From Anaerolineae bacterium (GTDB lineage: Bacteria > Chloroflexota > Anaerolineae > Anaerolineales > Anaerolineaceae): 64,000 nt of DNA. Positions within the stretch are counted from its first letter, which is position 1. Every line of letters starts with the position of its first letter. This document shows, in pieces, positions 47,970-58,404 of the stretch. The DNA is taken from NCBI GenBank assembly GCA_013178095.1, contig JABLXK010000002.1:303324-367323 (forward strand), written 5' to 3'. The notes below the pieces were generated by a model. That model was not told where the DNA came from. It saw only the letters and a list, made by a program, of their open reading frames with translations, and searched no databases. The translations under genes and the position numbers were made by a program.

Positions 47970-48704
47970 TTGGAAGAAATCCGCATCCAAAAAATCCTGG
48001 CTGCCAGCGGATTGGGCTCCAGGCGGGATTGCGAAAAGTTGATCGAAGCCGGGCGTGTGCGCGTGAATGGTCAAGTGGCTATTCTGGGTCAAAAAGCCGA
48101 CCCGAGTCGCGACAAAATCGAAATCGATCACAAGGCTGTGGAAATTAGACCAGCCGATGATATTTACATCGCTTTCTACAAACCGCGCAAAGTCCTCTCA
48201 GATATAAAAAAGATAGATGATCGCAAGGTTGTGCCGGATTACGTGGACGTGGACACCCATTTATTCATCGTTGGCAGGCTGGATTACGACAGTGAGGGAC
48301 TGATCCTGCTGACCAACAACGGCGAAGTTGCCAATCATCTGACGCACCCCCGTTACGAGCACGAAAAGGAATATCACGTCATGACTGCCAAGGAACCTGA
48401 CCAGGAACAATTGAAAACATGGCGACGAGGAGTGGTGATCGAGGGCGGCTATCGCACACGGCCGGCTATCGTTGATTTTCTGCCAGGCAGCAATCGAAAC
48501 TGGCTGCGCGTGATCATGAAAGAAGGCAAGAAACGCCAGATCCGCGAGATCGGAATCGCGCTCGGTTTGCCGGTGAGGCGCATCATCCGTAAAAGAATAG
48601 CGACCATTCAACTGGGAAACCTCAAACCCGGCGAATGGCGCTACCTTAAACCAAACGAGATAAAAGAATTGCTCAGATCACTTAAAGACGATTCAAGAAA
48701 TTAA
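47970..48704 (+). CDS. Pseudouridine synthase (RluB/RsuA family)
   Basis: S4 domain RIQKILAASGLGSRRDCEKLI; GRLDYDSEGLILLTNNGE; KEGKKRQIREI. TTG start. Confidence 0.95.
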   Translation: MEEIRIQKILAASGLGSRRDCEKLIEAGRVRVNGQVAILGQKADPSRDKIEIDHKAVEIRPADDIYIAFYKPRKVLSDIKKIDDRKVVPDYVDVDTHLFIVGRLDYDSEGLILLTNNGEVANHLTHPRYEHEKEYHVMTAKEPDQEQLKTWRRGVVIEGGYRTRPAIVDFLPGSNRNWLRVIMKEGKKRQIREIGIALGLPVRRIIRKRIATIQLGNLKPGEWRYLKPNEIKELLRSLKDDSRN

Positions 48705-48705
48705 A

Positions 48706-49410
48706 TTACGCGGTTTCCTTGGGCAGTTGATCGGTGATTCTCTTGATTTCTTCATCGCTCAATAAGGGCTTTTTCGCTGCCTGGCGTAAATAGTCCTTGA
48801 ATTTGTCCGCCTGGATATTCAATTGCGGGGCATCCTTTACCTGAAGGTCGACCTTCTCTGAATAATAAAAGTTGACCACTTGCGGTTCAATGGCAATGTC
48901 CAGTTTTTTGCTTTTTACGTAATCGTGATAATCCGCCAGGAGATTTTTGCATTCACGCTCGATGGAGGGGATACCCTCCTGGGCGAATGTTTTCGCGAAG
49001 AAATTCGGTCCGCCTTTTTGCACATAGCGTTTCTTATCCGCGTTGTAGGAAATCACACCGGAATGATAATAGGGATTGATGATCCAGATTCCTGCCGGAC
49101 CTACCAGCAAGTGCGGAACACCCGCGTTGAAATTGTAGAGCGAATATTGATTATTCAATCCCTTGAGTGACAAAGCAATGATCTCATCCGGGCGGGGGGA
49201 GCGCCCCCATTTATTAGCCATGCTGATGGCGACTTGCACCAACAGGTAAGCCGGGATCAGGATGTAGTAGGCTGTCAGGTTCTGCTCCACATTGGTGTTT
49301 TTTAACGACCATACGAATCCCAACACCAGTAAACCCAGGGCGGAGTAAAGAATGATCTGGCTGATTTTTTTGTTGCGATCTATAAATTTTTGATTATTAG
49401 AAATTCTCAT
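48706..49410 (-). CDS. Membrane protein with possible NERD-like domain
   Basis: Two TM then YSLYNFNAGVPHLLVGPAGIWIINPYYHSGVI pattern. Confidence 0.5.
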   Translation of the reverse strand: MRISNNQKFIDRNKKISQIILYSALGLLVLGFVWSLKNTNVEQNLTAYYILIPAYLLVQVAISMANKWGRSPRPDEIIALSLKGLNNQYSLYNFNAGVPHLLVGPAGIWIINPYYHSGVISYNADKKRYVQKGGPNFFAKTFAQEGIPSIERECKNLLADYHDYVKSKKLDIAIEPQVVNFYYSEKVDLQVKDAPQLNIQADKFKDYLRQAAKKPLLSDEEIKRITDQLPKETA

Positions 49411-49425
49411 TGGGATGCCTTCTAA

Positions 49426-50424
49426 TTATTCGGATAGATTTTTTGAAATATCATTGCGCAAGTGGCCTAACAGATCATTGCGTATAGCGCTGCCGGCCAG
49501 TAAGAGCGCGCTGGTGATGGCTTTCGCATCAGAGCGGCCGTGGCCGACAAAAACCAGGCCATCGATTCCCAACAAGGGCGCCGCGCCGACTTCGCTGGGA
49601 TCCACCAGGCTTTTAATTTTAGAGAAGGCCGGTTTCGCCAGCATGGCGCCCAACTTGGTGCTGAAGGAACGCATCAGTTCCTGCTTGAGGGTATCCGTGA
49701 TCAACTTGGCAACCGCTTCGCTGCTTTTCATCATAATGTTGCCGGTAAAGCCATCCGTAACGACCACATCGGCTTCACCGCCGAAAAGCTCCTTGCCCTC
49801 TATATTGCCGATGAAATTCAAATCGCTCGCTTCCAACAGCTTGAATGTTTCTTTTACCAATTCATTGCCTTTACCGGCTTCTTCACCGTTGGATAACAGA
49901 CCGATTTTCGGTTTGGGATTATTCAAAACCTTTTGCGCATAGATATTGCCCATGATTGCAAACTGCAGCAGGAATTCCGGCCTGCAATCTGCATTTGCGC
50001 CAATATCCAAAACGATGCATTTTCCTTTCCGAGTCGGGAAGAGGGCCGTCAAGGCAGGCCGCTGCACGCCTTTAATCCTGCCAAGGCCGCGCAGCGCATT
50101 GAACATCGCGCCGCCGGTGTTGCCGGCAGTCACGAACGCCTGGCCTTTGCCTTCTTTCACCAATTGAACCCCGACTGCCATGGAATTATCCGGTTTTTGG
50201 CGGGCAGATTCCACCGGTTTATCCCACATTTCAACCACTTCCGGAGCATGTGCAATCGAGATCAGTGGGTTGTTGGGCGAAGCTTGTTCCAACTTGGGCC
50301 GGATTAGGTCTACATTTCCGACCAAAATTATCTGCTCCTTGACTTCTTTTACGGCTTCAATTGCGCCCAAAATCTCCGGATCCGGGTATTTATCGCTTCC
50401 CATTGCATCTAAAATTATTGTCAT
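49426..50424 (-). CDS. plsX: Phosphate acyltransferase PlsX
   Basis: ILDAMGSDKYPDPEILGAIEA; GNTGGAMFNALRGLGRIKGVQRPAL; DGFTGNIMMKSSE. Confidence 0.96.
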   Translation of the reverse strand: MTIILDAMGSDKYPDPEILGAIEAVKEVKEQIILVGNVDLIRPKLEQASPNNPLISIAHAPEVVEMWDKPVESARQKPDNSMAVGVQLVKEGKGQAFVTAGNTGGAMFNALRGLGRIKGVQRPALTALFPTRKGKCIVLDIGANADCRPEFLLQFAIMGNIYAQKVLNNPKPKIGLLSNGEEAGKGNELVKETFKLLEASDLNFIGNIEGKELFGGEADVVVTDGFTGNIMMKSSEAVAKLITDTLKQELMRSFSTKLGAMLAKPAFSKIKSLVDPSEVGAAPLLGIDGLVFVGHGRSDAKAITSALLLAGSAIRNDLLGHLRNDISKNLSE

Positions 50425-50497
50425 GATGACCTCTGAAAAACAAATTTTGCCTGCAAACTTGACATACCTCTATAGCCGATTATAATAGCTAAACTTC

Positions 50498-50579
50498 GCG
50501 CTGGTGCTGGAATTGGCAGACAGGCATGGTTGAGGGCCATGTGCCGCAAGGCGTGGGGGTTCAAATCCCCCCCAGCGCA
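50498..50579 (+). tRNA. tRNA-Leu(GAG)
   Basis: Acceptor GCGCTGG/CCAGCGC + A73, anticodon arm CATGG-TTGAGGG-CCATG, long variable arm, T-arm GGGGGTTCAAATCCCCC. Confidence 0.95.
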
Positions 50580-50608
50580 TTCTCCACAAAACCACTTCGG
50601 TGGTTTTT

Positions 50609-51415
50609 TTAATCCCAATGCAGCACCAATTCCGCATTTTGGTTTAATTTTTCCGCTGCCAGTCCTAACGAGACATTGAACAAACGGGCAATCTCCTCTA
50701 CAGTATGCCTTACAAAGGCGGGTTCATTTCTTTTCCCGCGAGTCGGCTGCGGGGATAAATAAGGGGCGTCAGTTTCGCTGAGCAGCCTGTCCAGCCCGAT
50801 CTCCAGCAGATTATCGCGCAATGCCTGCGATTTGGGATAGGTGAGCATGCCGCTGACCCCAAACATAAACCCATGTTCCAATCCCCATTTGCAGATCACA
50901 TCAGAACCGCTGTAGGAATGGAATATTCCCGGTTTTTGCACCAGGGGATGATTATGCCTGACGAGGCTGATATACCAATCATCCAAAACCTGTATTATTT
51001 CCTGCGCCGAATCGCGCACGTGCAGGCAGACGGGAAGGTTGAACTCATCGGCAAGTTGCAGCATCGTTTTTAGAATTTCTGTCTGATCCTGCCGTGATGA
51101 CCATTCGTGATAATAATCCAATCCGATCTCGCCGATAGCCGTGATACCCGGATTTTCAATCAGAATTTCTTTTATGCGAACGACTTCACCCTTATCCCGT
51201 GTGGAAGCATAATTGGGATGGATACCCACCGCGGGGAAAATCAAACCCGGGTACTGGCTGGCCAATTCAACAGCCTGGCGGCTGGTTCCCGCATCGACAC
51301 CGGGAACCAGTATCTTATCAACTCCGGCATCCAGCGCACGGTTAACGGTGCGATCCAGATCGGAAGCGAAATCGTCCTGGTAGAGGTGGCAATGGGTGTC
51401 GGTAAGCGAAATCAA
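50609..51415 (-). CDS. TatD family metal-dependent hydrolase
   Basis: LTDTHCHLYQDDF; AIGEIGLDYYHEWS; LLSETDAPYLSPQPTRGKRNEP. Confidence 0.95.
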   Translation of the reverse strand: MISLTDTHCHLYQDDFASDLDRTVNRALDAGVDKILVPGVDAGTSRQAVELASQYPGLIFPAVGIHPNYASTRDKGEVVRIKEILIENPGITAIGEIGLDYYHEWSSRQDQTEILKTMLQLADEFNLPVCLHVRDSAQEIIQVLDDWYISLVRHNHPLVQKPGIFHSYSGSDVICKWGLEHGFMFGVSGMLTYPKSQALRDNLLEIGLDRLLSETDAPYLSPQPTRGKRNEPAFVRHTVEEIARLFNVSLGLAAEKLNQNAELVLHWD

Positions 51416-52837
51416 TTAATGGATTCCCGCAATCTTCAGGCCGGTTTCCAGGATTTCACGCGTTTTGTCTTCATGCGTGGTTTCGCAATACACCCGCATC
51501 AACGGTTCTGTACCGGAAAAGCGGATCAACAACCATCCGCCATCCTCCAGGCAGAATTTAAAACCGTCGGTGGTATTCAATCCGGTGACTTTTAGGCCGG
51601 CGACTTTTTCCGGCTTTGCGGAAAGGATCTTCTGTTCGCGTTTCCTGCGATCACCCGAGAAACGCGAATCGACGCGGTCATAATAATGCGGTCCGACTTT
51701 ATCGAATAATACATCGAGCAGTTCGGAGGGTTTCTTGTTCAATTGCACCATCATATCCAGGATGAACAAACCGGCCACAATGCCGTCTCGTTCGGGAACG
51801 TGACCGCGGAAGGCAAACCCGCCGGATTCTTCTCCACCGATCATGGCGTCAGTTTCAAGCATTTTGGGGGCAATATATTTGAAGCCCACTCCGGTTTCGT
51901 GAACCGGGACGTTGTACAATTTCCCCAATTTCTCCAACATTCCGGTGGTGGAAAGGGTTTTAACGATCGCTCCGCGCTGTTGCCGTACTTCCAGCAGATA
52001 CAACGCCAGCAGCCCATAAACCTGCAATTGATTGATGAATTGCCCGCGCTCATCACCCAGGCCAAACCGGTCGGCGTCACCATCGTTGATCAGCAGCACA
52101 TCGGCTGAACGTTTAACCGTTTCCCGCAAGCCGACATCGATGTTCGGCTGGATTGGCTCGGGACGTTTCATCTCCGGAAAAATCGGATTGCGCTGGTTGT
52201 GGATCTCCTCGATGATCGTTTTTCCGCCGGAAAGGAGCATGGGAAACCAGCCTGCGCCGTTTCCCCACATGCAATCAACCAAAACTTTAAAACCTTGCGC
52301 CCTGATCGGATCAAAATCCAACAACGTGTGGATATGTTTTACATACGCCGGAATGGGATCGAATTCCTGAATCAGACCTTTGTTTTGGGCTTTATCTGCA
52401 TCCATTGCGGCGATTTCGGAAGCCTGATCCGGGATGAGGCTTTCAATTAACGCCAAACCTTCAGGGGCTACAGCGCCGCCATTTTCATCGCGTACTTTGA
52501 ATCCGTTATCAGTAGGCGGATTGTGGGAAGCGGTAATATTGATCGCTCCAATGGCTTTTTGTGAGATTACCGAATAAGAGATGACCGGTGTTGGTGTGGC
52601 ATCATTGGTCAGAAAAACGCCAAAACCATTTCCAGCCAGCACCTCCGCAGCGGCTTTGGCGAAATATTCAGATAAAAAGCGTTTGTCATATCCGATAATG
52701 ATCTTATGATTGTTCAATTTCAGTGATTTTAAATAGGATGCATAACCTTGAGCGGCGCGCCTGACGTTATCGAATGTATATTCATCAGCAATTCTCGCTC
52801 TCCAGCCGTCAGTGCCAAAATTGATTTTCACGGACAT
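51416..52837 (-). CDS. Phosphoglucomutase/phosphomannomutase family protein
   Basis: [58 protein letters not shown]. Confidence 0.96.
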   Translation of the reverse strand: MSVKINFGTDGWRARIADEYTFDNVRRAAQGYASYLKSLKLNNHKIIIGYDKRFLSEYFAKAAAEVLAGNGFGVFLTNDATPTPVISYSVISQKAIGAINITASHNPPTDNGFKVRDENGGAVAPEGLALIESLIPDQASEIAAMDADKAQNKGLIQEFDPIPAYVKHIHTLLDFDPIRAQGFKVLVDCMWGNGAGWFPMLLSGGKTIIEEIHNQRNPIFPEMKRPEPIQPNIDVGLRETVKRSADVLLINDGDADRFGLGDERGQFINQLQVYGLLALYLLEVRQQRGAIVKTLSTTGMLEKLGKLYNVPVHETGVGFKYIAPKMLETDAMIGGEESGGFAFRGHVPERDGIVAGLFILDMMVQLNKKPSELLDVLFDKVGPHYYDRVDSRFSGDRRKREQKILSAKPEKVAGLKVTGLNTTDGFKFCLEDGGWLLIRFSGTEPLMRVYCETTHEDKTREILETGLKIAGIH

Positions 52838-52941
52838 TCATCCTCCAGAAAAATGATTTCTTGTTATTATATCAATCCGCAATACAATTGAGGTTGTTGC
52901 GTAAGAAGATGATGGTTACGACAAGCGGAAAATGAGAAAAG

Positions 52942-54003
52942 ATGCCTGAAGGAATTGCATTGGCTTTCAGCGGTGGAGTAGATAGTACAATCGCTGCCAT
53001 TCAGTTGGCCCGCGGCGGGCATGAGGTGCATGCGGTTTATTTCCGCATGTGGAAATGGCGGGGAGAGCAATACGACCATTCCGAGATCGAAAAACGGGCA
53101 GCTGAAATTTCCAAACTTGCTCCGCTTCATTTTGCTTCTATCGATGCCAGCCAGGCAATGGAAGGCATTGTCATCGATGATTTCCGCCGGCAATTAGCGG
53201 TTGGATTGACGCCCAGCCCGTGCGTACGCTGCAACCCATTGTTAAAATTTAGATTGCTGGAAGAATACGCAAACAATCATGGACTTCAAAAGATCGCCAC
53301 AGGCCATTACGCCCAGGTAAAAAGGGTAAATGAGGAGTACACCGGTTTGTTCCAGGCAGTGGACTTATCCAAGGACCAATCTTACATGTTGTGTTACCTT
53401 AACCAGGCAATCCTTTCCCGCACGGTCTTCCCCCTGGGCGCCACCGAAAAGAGAGAAAATAAGCGCATTGCGAAAGAACTGGGCTTATCCATTTCCGAAC
53501 AACCGGAAAGCCAGGACCTTTGTTTTTTGAACCATTACGATTATGAAGAATTTTTGCAGCAGGCCTCTCCGGAAATTCTGATACCGGGTGAAATCACGGA
53601 TTCCACAGGAAAACTATTGGGCAGGCATAACGGTTTAGCGCTCTATACGATTGGGCAAAGAAAGGGAATCCGGATTGCTTCCAAAGAAGCTTATTACGTC
53701 ATTTCCAAGGATGTCCCCAAAAACCGATTGGTGGTGGGTTACCTGGAAGAATTGGGAAAATCCCAAATGGTGGTGGAACATGTAAACTGGATTTCAGGCA
53801 AGGATGTTGTAAACTTGAAGTGTGATGTTAAAATCAGATATCGCGCCAAAAGCGTCCCCTGCAAAATCAGCAAGAAGGATGGATCATTCACTTATCTTGT
53901 GCAGTTCGGGCAGAAAATGCGGGATATTACCCCGGGGCAGTTTGCGGTATTTTACCGGTACGATGAAGTTCTGGGAGGCGGAATGATCGCGAGGGCTGAA
54001 TGA
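52942..54003 (+). CDS. mnmA: tRNA-specific 2-thiouridylase
   Basis: LAFSGGVDSTIAA; CVRCNPLLKF; ESQDLCFL; GQRKGI. Confidence 0.94.
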   Translation: MPEGIALAFSGGVDSTIAAIQLARGGHEVHAVYFRMWKWRGEQYDHSEIEKRAAEISKLAPLHFASIDASQAMEGIVIDDFRRQLAVGLTPSPCVRCNPLLKFRLLEEYANNHGLQKIATGHYAQVKRVNEEYTGLFQAVDLSKDQSYMLCYLNQAILSRTVFPLGATEKRENKRIAKELGLSISEQPESQDLCFLNHYDYEEFLQQASPEILIPGEITDSTGKLLGRHNGLALYTIGQRKGIRIASKEAYYVISKDVPKNRLVVGYLEELGKSQMVVEHVNWISGKDVVNLKCDVKIRYRAKSVPCKISKKDGSFTYLVQFGQKMRDITPGQFAVFYRYDEVLGGGMIARAE

Positions 54004-54006
54004 ATT

Positions 54007-54288
54007 ATGTTTAATGTTACTTTTCCAACGCTCATTTTAGGAAGTATTATTGCCGGTTTAATCGGGGCATTGATCCACCTGATCGCCGGCGGAAAATTGG
54101 TGCGGTTGGTTTTCTGCATGGTATTTGCCTGGATCGGGTTTTGGGGCGGCAATTCACTGGCGCAGCGCTTTGGGTTGACCATCCTGACGTATGGGCAAAT
54201 CAATTATGCCCCGGCCATTGCAGCCAGCGTATTAACCAGTTTGTTCGGTTACTGGCTTTCCGGCGAAAACACGGAATCCGAGGAATAA
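54007..54288 (+). CDS. Small multi-TM membrane protein
   Basis: 93 aa, three hydrophobic segments, tight spacing to neighbours. Confidence 0.6.
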   Translation: MFNVTFPTLILGSIIAGLIGALIHLIAGGKLVRLVFCMVFAWIGFWGGNSLAQRFGLTILTYGQINYAPAIAASVLTSLFGYWLSGENTESEE

Positions 54289-54292
54289 ACTA

Positions 54293-55114
54293 TTGCTGAA
54301 CCAAATTGTGGATAATTCGTACGAAAAAGAAACCGCGCAGGCTGGCGATCTGGCGGCGCTGGCTTCCACCAAAACCAATTACTTCATTTTCAGGCTCGAA
54401 CCGGGAGGGTTGTTTCAAACGCATCGCGGCGTAATTCCTCACGATCAATTGATCGGCATGAAATGGGGGAGTGAAGTTCTAAGTCACAAAGGAAGTCCTT
54501 TCTATCTCTTAAAACCTGGAATATACGAGATCCTTTCCACCACTAAACGCAACACGCAAATCATGTATCCGAAGGATATCGGTTTCATCCTGATGAAAAT
54601 GAACATCGGACTCGGCACCAAGATGATTGAAGCCGGAACAGGGTCGGGCGGGTTCACACAAATCCTTTCTTTGATGGTTGGGAAAGAAGGACACATTTAC
54701 AGCTACGAGCGGCGTGAAGAAATGACCAACCTGGCGCGGAAAAATCTCGCGAAAATTGGCGCGCCGGAAAACGTAACTTTTTACAACCGCGATATCGAAG
54801 AGGGGTTTGACCAAAAAGACATGGACGCAGTCTTTTTAGATTTGCCCAATCCGTATGACTATTTGGCACAAGTCAGGTCGGCATTGGTTCCCGGCGGCCA
54901 ATTCGGAACACTGCTGCCAACCACCAATCAGATCACCAAGTTATTGTTGGAATTAAAACGCAATAACTTTGAGTTTATAGACGTTTGCGAGATATTAATG
55001 CGGTTTTACCAGGCAGAAGCCGAGAAATTCAGGCCGGTTGACCGCATGGTCGCGCACACCGGCTACCTGATTTTCGCACGGCCGATTAATAGACTTGATC
55101 AATCAAATGAATGA
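54293..55114 (+). CDS. trmI: tRNA (adenine-N1)-methyltransferase (TrmI family)
   Basis: TMYPKDIGFILM-type motif (IMYPKDIGFILMKMNI), MIEAGTGSGGFT, FLDLPNPYDYL. Confidence 0.93.
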   Translation: MLNQIVDNSYEKETAQAGDLAALASTKTNYFIFRLEPGGLFQTHRGVIPHDQLIGMKWGSEVLSHKGSPFYLLKPGIYEILSTTKRNTQIMYPKDIGFILMKMNIGLGTKMIEAGTGSGGFTQILSLMVGKEGHIYSYERREEMTNLARKNLAKIGAPENVTFYNRDIEEGFDQKDMDAVFLDLPNPYDYLAQVRSALVPGGQFGTLLPTTNQITKLLLELKRNNFEFIDVCEILMRFYQAEAEKFRPVDRMVAHTGYLIFARPINRLDQSNE

Positions 55115-55679
55115 TGCTATCCTGGAAGAATTTGAAAGAAAACTGAGGAAACATCCTTGCCCTAACTGCAATAACAGCACTTCCTACCTGGAACACAACG
55201 CAGCAGTACTGGTGCCTTTTGCCTACCACCATTCAGAACTCGTGATCCTGTTCACACACCGCTCGCATACATTGGTCAGCCATCGCGGACAGGTTTCTTT
55301 CCCGGGAGGCATGCATGAGCCAACCGATCCAGACATGCAATCAACTGCTTTACGAGAAACCGAGGAAGAAATCGGCATTTCTTCCAAAAATATCCAAATT
55401 TTCGGCCAACTGGATTGCATACAGTCACATACCGGAATGCTAATATTTCCATTTGTCGGTTTTATCAAAGATCTAAACGGCCTTAACAAGAACCTGGACG
55501 AAGTCGAAAGAATATTCTGCATCCCTTATGCGTGGCTGAGCGATCCGCACAATCTGCATCAGGAAAACTATCGCCGCTCCAATGGCGAAATACAACGGGT
55601 ATGGTCGTTTAATGATTATGATGGAGAGAAAATCTGGGGAATCACGGCGGAAATCACACGCCAATTGATCGAACTGTAG
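55095..55679 (+). CDS. NUDIX hydrolase, CoA pyrophosphatase-like
   Basis: HRSHTLVSHRGQVSFPGGMHEPTDPDMQSTALRETEEEIGI. Confidence 0.92.
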   Translation: MINQMNDAILEEFERKLRKHPCPNCNNSTSYLEHNAAVLVPFAYHHSELVILFTHRSHTLVSHRGQVSFPGGMHEPTDPDMQSTALRETEEEIGISSKNIQIFGQLDCIQSHTGMLIFPFVGFIKDLNGLNKNLDEVERIFCIPYAWLSDPHNLHQENYRRSNGEIQRVWSFNDYDGEKIWGITAEITRQLIEL

Positions 55680-55713
55680 ATATCAGATCCAATCATCCTG
55701 AAACAAGGTAGAA

Positions 55714-55742
55714 AAAGAGCGGAATATTGACTTCCGCTCTTT
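55714..55742. terminator. Terminator between convergent NUDIX gene and rplY
   Basis: AAAGAGCGGAA-TATTGAC-TTCCGCTCTTT then T-rich run. Confidence 0.8.
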
Positions 55743-55771
55743 CTTTTTGAATCGGTAATGGGGAGAAAAAA

Positions 55772-56425
55772 CTATTCTTCTTCGCCTTCTTCTTCCTTCT
55801 TGCCATGTTCGATGACTTCCGGTTCGGCAGCACCTTCGGCGCCTTCCACAACTTCCTCCACAATCGCTTCTTCTTTCACGGCTGAAACAACCACGACCAG
55901 GTCTTCAGGATTGGTCAGAAATTCAACGTTGGCAATGGCGGGAAGATCTTTCACATAAATCGCATCGCCAATTTCTTTGAGGGTTGATAGATCTACCGTG
56001 ATAGATTCGGGCAAATCCTGGGGAAGACATTCCACCTCGATATGCTCGATTCCGGGGACAACCATGGCATCGTATTCCTTGAGGGCAGGTGATTCACCGG
56101 TCAGATTAATGCTGACGGCAGTGCGCAATTTTTCTTTCAATGAGACTGCCAGGAAATCGATGTGGATGATTTCGTTTTTGATGAAATCCTTCTGGATTTC
56201 TCTCACCAGCGTGGGTTGTTCTTTGCCAGCGAGATCGATGGTCAGGATGGTTGAGCTGGAGACCTTACCGAGCTTTGTGGTTGTTTCTTTACGGTCCAGA
56301 ACGATGGGGGTGGATTCAATCCCTTTCCCGTAGATTACCGCCGGGAGTTTACCTTCACGCCTTAGAACTTTAACTTGCTTGCCGGTTAATTCTCTCTTTT
56401 CGGCCTTTAAAATAACTTTTTCCAT
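55772..56425 (-). CDS. rplY: 50S ribosomal protein L25/general stress protein Ctc
   Basis: LKAEKRELTGKQVKVLRREGKLPAVIYGKG; acidic C-terminal tail. Confidence 0.95.
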   Translation of the reverse strand: MEKVILKAEKRELTGKQVKVLRREGKLPAVIYGKGIESTPIVLDRKETTTKLGKVSSSTILTIDLAGKEQPTLVREIQKDFIKNEIIHIDFLAVSLKEKLRTAVSINLTGESPALKEYDAMVVPGIEHIEVECLPQDLPESITVDLSTLKEIGDAIYVKDLPAIANVEFLTNPEDLVVVVSAVKEEAIVEEVVEGAEGAAEPEVIEHGKKEEEGEEE

Positions 56426-56549
56426 ATTATCCTTTCGCGCCTCTTGCCTTTTTCATCAAGGCTACCTTCGCTTTAAAATAGACACAGACGACGATTTTAT
56501 CTATTTGCCGGTGTTTCGTCAAGATTGTAAATAATTTCAATAAATCGAT

Positions 56550-58271
56550 TTAATACTGATCAATCTCAAGGCGACATTGTTCGCAGCGGGAAGACAAGGA
56601 GGATAATCGGCTGGCGGCATCGTTGAGCCGGTTTTCTTCAGCGCGGATGAATCGACTGTAAGGCTGAATGGTCGTATTGATATTTTCGATAATAACGTCC
56701 ACCTGACGGCTGAATTCCTCCAGCATGCTTGCGGATAAACGACTGCGCAAATCGGCAAGGTTCCTGGAAAACTGGTTCTTGGTCTGTTTGCGCTTGGCCG
56801 GTAATATGAAGAAGCCTAAGGCAGCCGTCAGACCGGCCAGGAGGATGCCGGTCAAATCGGCAGAGGCGGTAGTCGCCATGGCGGTGATGATAGCCCCCAG
56901 ACCTAAAGCGCTCACTTCAAGTGCCGCGGAGGTGGCGACAGCCGATTGCGCCTCTTCGGCGATCTGCGCAGCTTCGGCTTCTTTATCGAATGCTTCCACA
57001 ATACGCTGCGCTTCGCGATTGATCGAGCTAATGATTTTCTGGCGTTCCAGGTTGATCTGCTGTGCGGCCGGATCATGCAAAACGCGATCCTGGTATTTTA
57101 CGCTGCGCTCATTGATCTTGCGGGTAACGATTTGCCATTGTTTAATGTCTTCATCCACCAACCAGTCGATGGAATTGGTGACCTTCTTGTCAATCTCGCG
57201 CGCGAGGTCTTTTACCACCATCTGGCTGAATTCATTTTTAATACGATCCTTATTTAAAAGATCCATGACACGATTCAACCGGAAGGTGTTATCGAAAAAT
57301 TCAAGACCGCGTTTTTCGTATTCGAGCAGGGCATTATCGATTTCGGCGTAGCGGAATTTGAAAGATCGCAAGGTATCTTCCCGGAAGAGAGAAATTTGCC
57401 CATTAATATCATCCAACAGTCCAATATCCTCACGGATCATCCCTTTCTGTTCCGCATTCAGCTTGGCATATTTTCTGGTCAGATTATCCAAAATTCCTAA
57501 TGGGTTAAGCAATTTGAGTTTGAAACGATTGCGAGTATCCAGCGTCGTAAGGATGAAACTTTCAATTTCCTTCATTTGCGGTGATGATGATTTCGTTTCG
57601 GCCTTTATCCGCAATCCTTCTTTAGCGCTCACTATAAAGATATTCGGAACAATCCCCAGTAACTTGCCGGCATTGCTGCTGACAAATTCTTTCACCCTTT
57701 CCAAATCCTGTGTTTTTTCCACAATATCGCTTTTATTGATGATGATCACGATCTTCTTGCCCCAATCGCGGATACTCTCCAGGAATAACCTTTCGCTTTC
57801 CGTGAATGGGCGGTCTACCGAGGTTATAAACAATACCAAATCGGAACGGGGGATAAAATCGCTGGTCAATCGCTCGTGTTCACGCAGAATGGCATTGGTT
57901 CCGGGGGTATCCACAATGCTGATTTCTTCCAAAACGGGATTGGGGAGTTCAACCAACAGGTTCCCTTTATCGTCGCGCCGTATAGCCCGATGTTCATTGA
58001 AGCGTAAAATCGTGATATCCGCTGTGGTGGGCGTCACGCCGGTATCAAGGACAGATTCTCCCAGCAAGGCATTGATAAAGGCAGATTTGCCGGAATTGAA
58101 TTCCCCCGCCACAACCAATAAAAAGAGATCGTCAATCTGAAAGAGCAAATCATCCAGCAATGCCAGGTCTTTGGATTCGCCACGGGCTTCAACAAGGAAT
58201 TGTTTTTCCTGGATCAGGAGCGATTTGATTTGTTCTATTAATTTTTGGCGGGGCTTTTTAAGATTTTCCAT
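56550..58271 (-). CDS. Bacterial dynamin-like GTPase
   Basis: GEFNSGKSAFINALLG (G1), TPTTADITIL (G2), DTPGTNA (G3), NKSD (G4); C-terminal hydrophobic hairpin. Confidence 0.88.
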   Translation of the reverse strand: MENLKKPRQKLIEQIKSLLIQEKQFLVEARGESKDLALLDDLLFQIDDLFLLVVAGEFNSGKSAFINALLGESVLDTGVTPTTADITILRFNEHRAIRRDDKGNLLVELPNPVLEEISIVDTPGTNAILREHERLTSDFIPRSDLVLFITSVDRPFTESERLFLESIRDWGKKIVIIINKSDIVEKTQDLERVKEFVSSNAGKLLGIVPNIFIVSAKEGLRIKAETKSSSPQMKEIESFILTTLDTRNRFKLKLLNPLGILDNLTRKYAKLNAEQKGMIREDIGLLDDINGQISLFREDTLRSFKFRYAEIDNALLEYEKRGLEFFDNTFRLNRVMDLLNKDRIKNEFSQMVVKDLAREIDKKVTNSIDWLVDEDIKQWQIVTRKINERSVKYQDRVLHDPAAQQINLERQKIISSINREAQRIVEAFDKEAEAAQIAEEAQSAVATSAALEVSALGLGAIITAMATTASADLTGILLAGLTAALGFFILPAKRKQTKNQFSRNLADLRSRLSASMLEEFSRQVDVIIENINTTIQPYSRFIRAEENRLNDAASRLSSLSSRCEQCRLEIDQY

Positions 58272-58404
58272 GGTTTTCTTGCATTATATCATCCAGGTAT
58301 TATCGAAATTATTTTACAGAAAAGTAAAAGAACGTAATTAACTTGCATTATAGATACTGTTGTTATATAGTTTCTATAGACCAAAAACAGAAAAGGAGGA
58401 TCTA

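Noticed and set aside
57358-58140. 260-aa plus-strand ORF antisense to the dynamin-like gene
   Set aside because: Ser/Leu/Ile-rich shadow ORF; true gene on minus strand has all GTPase motifs.
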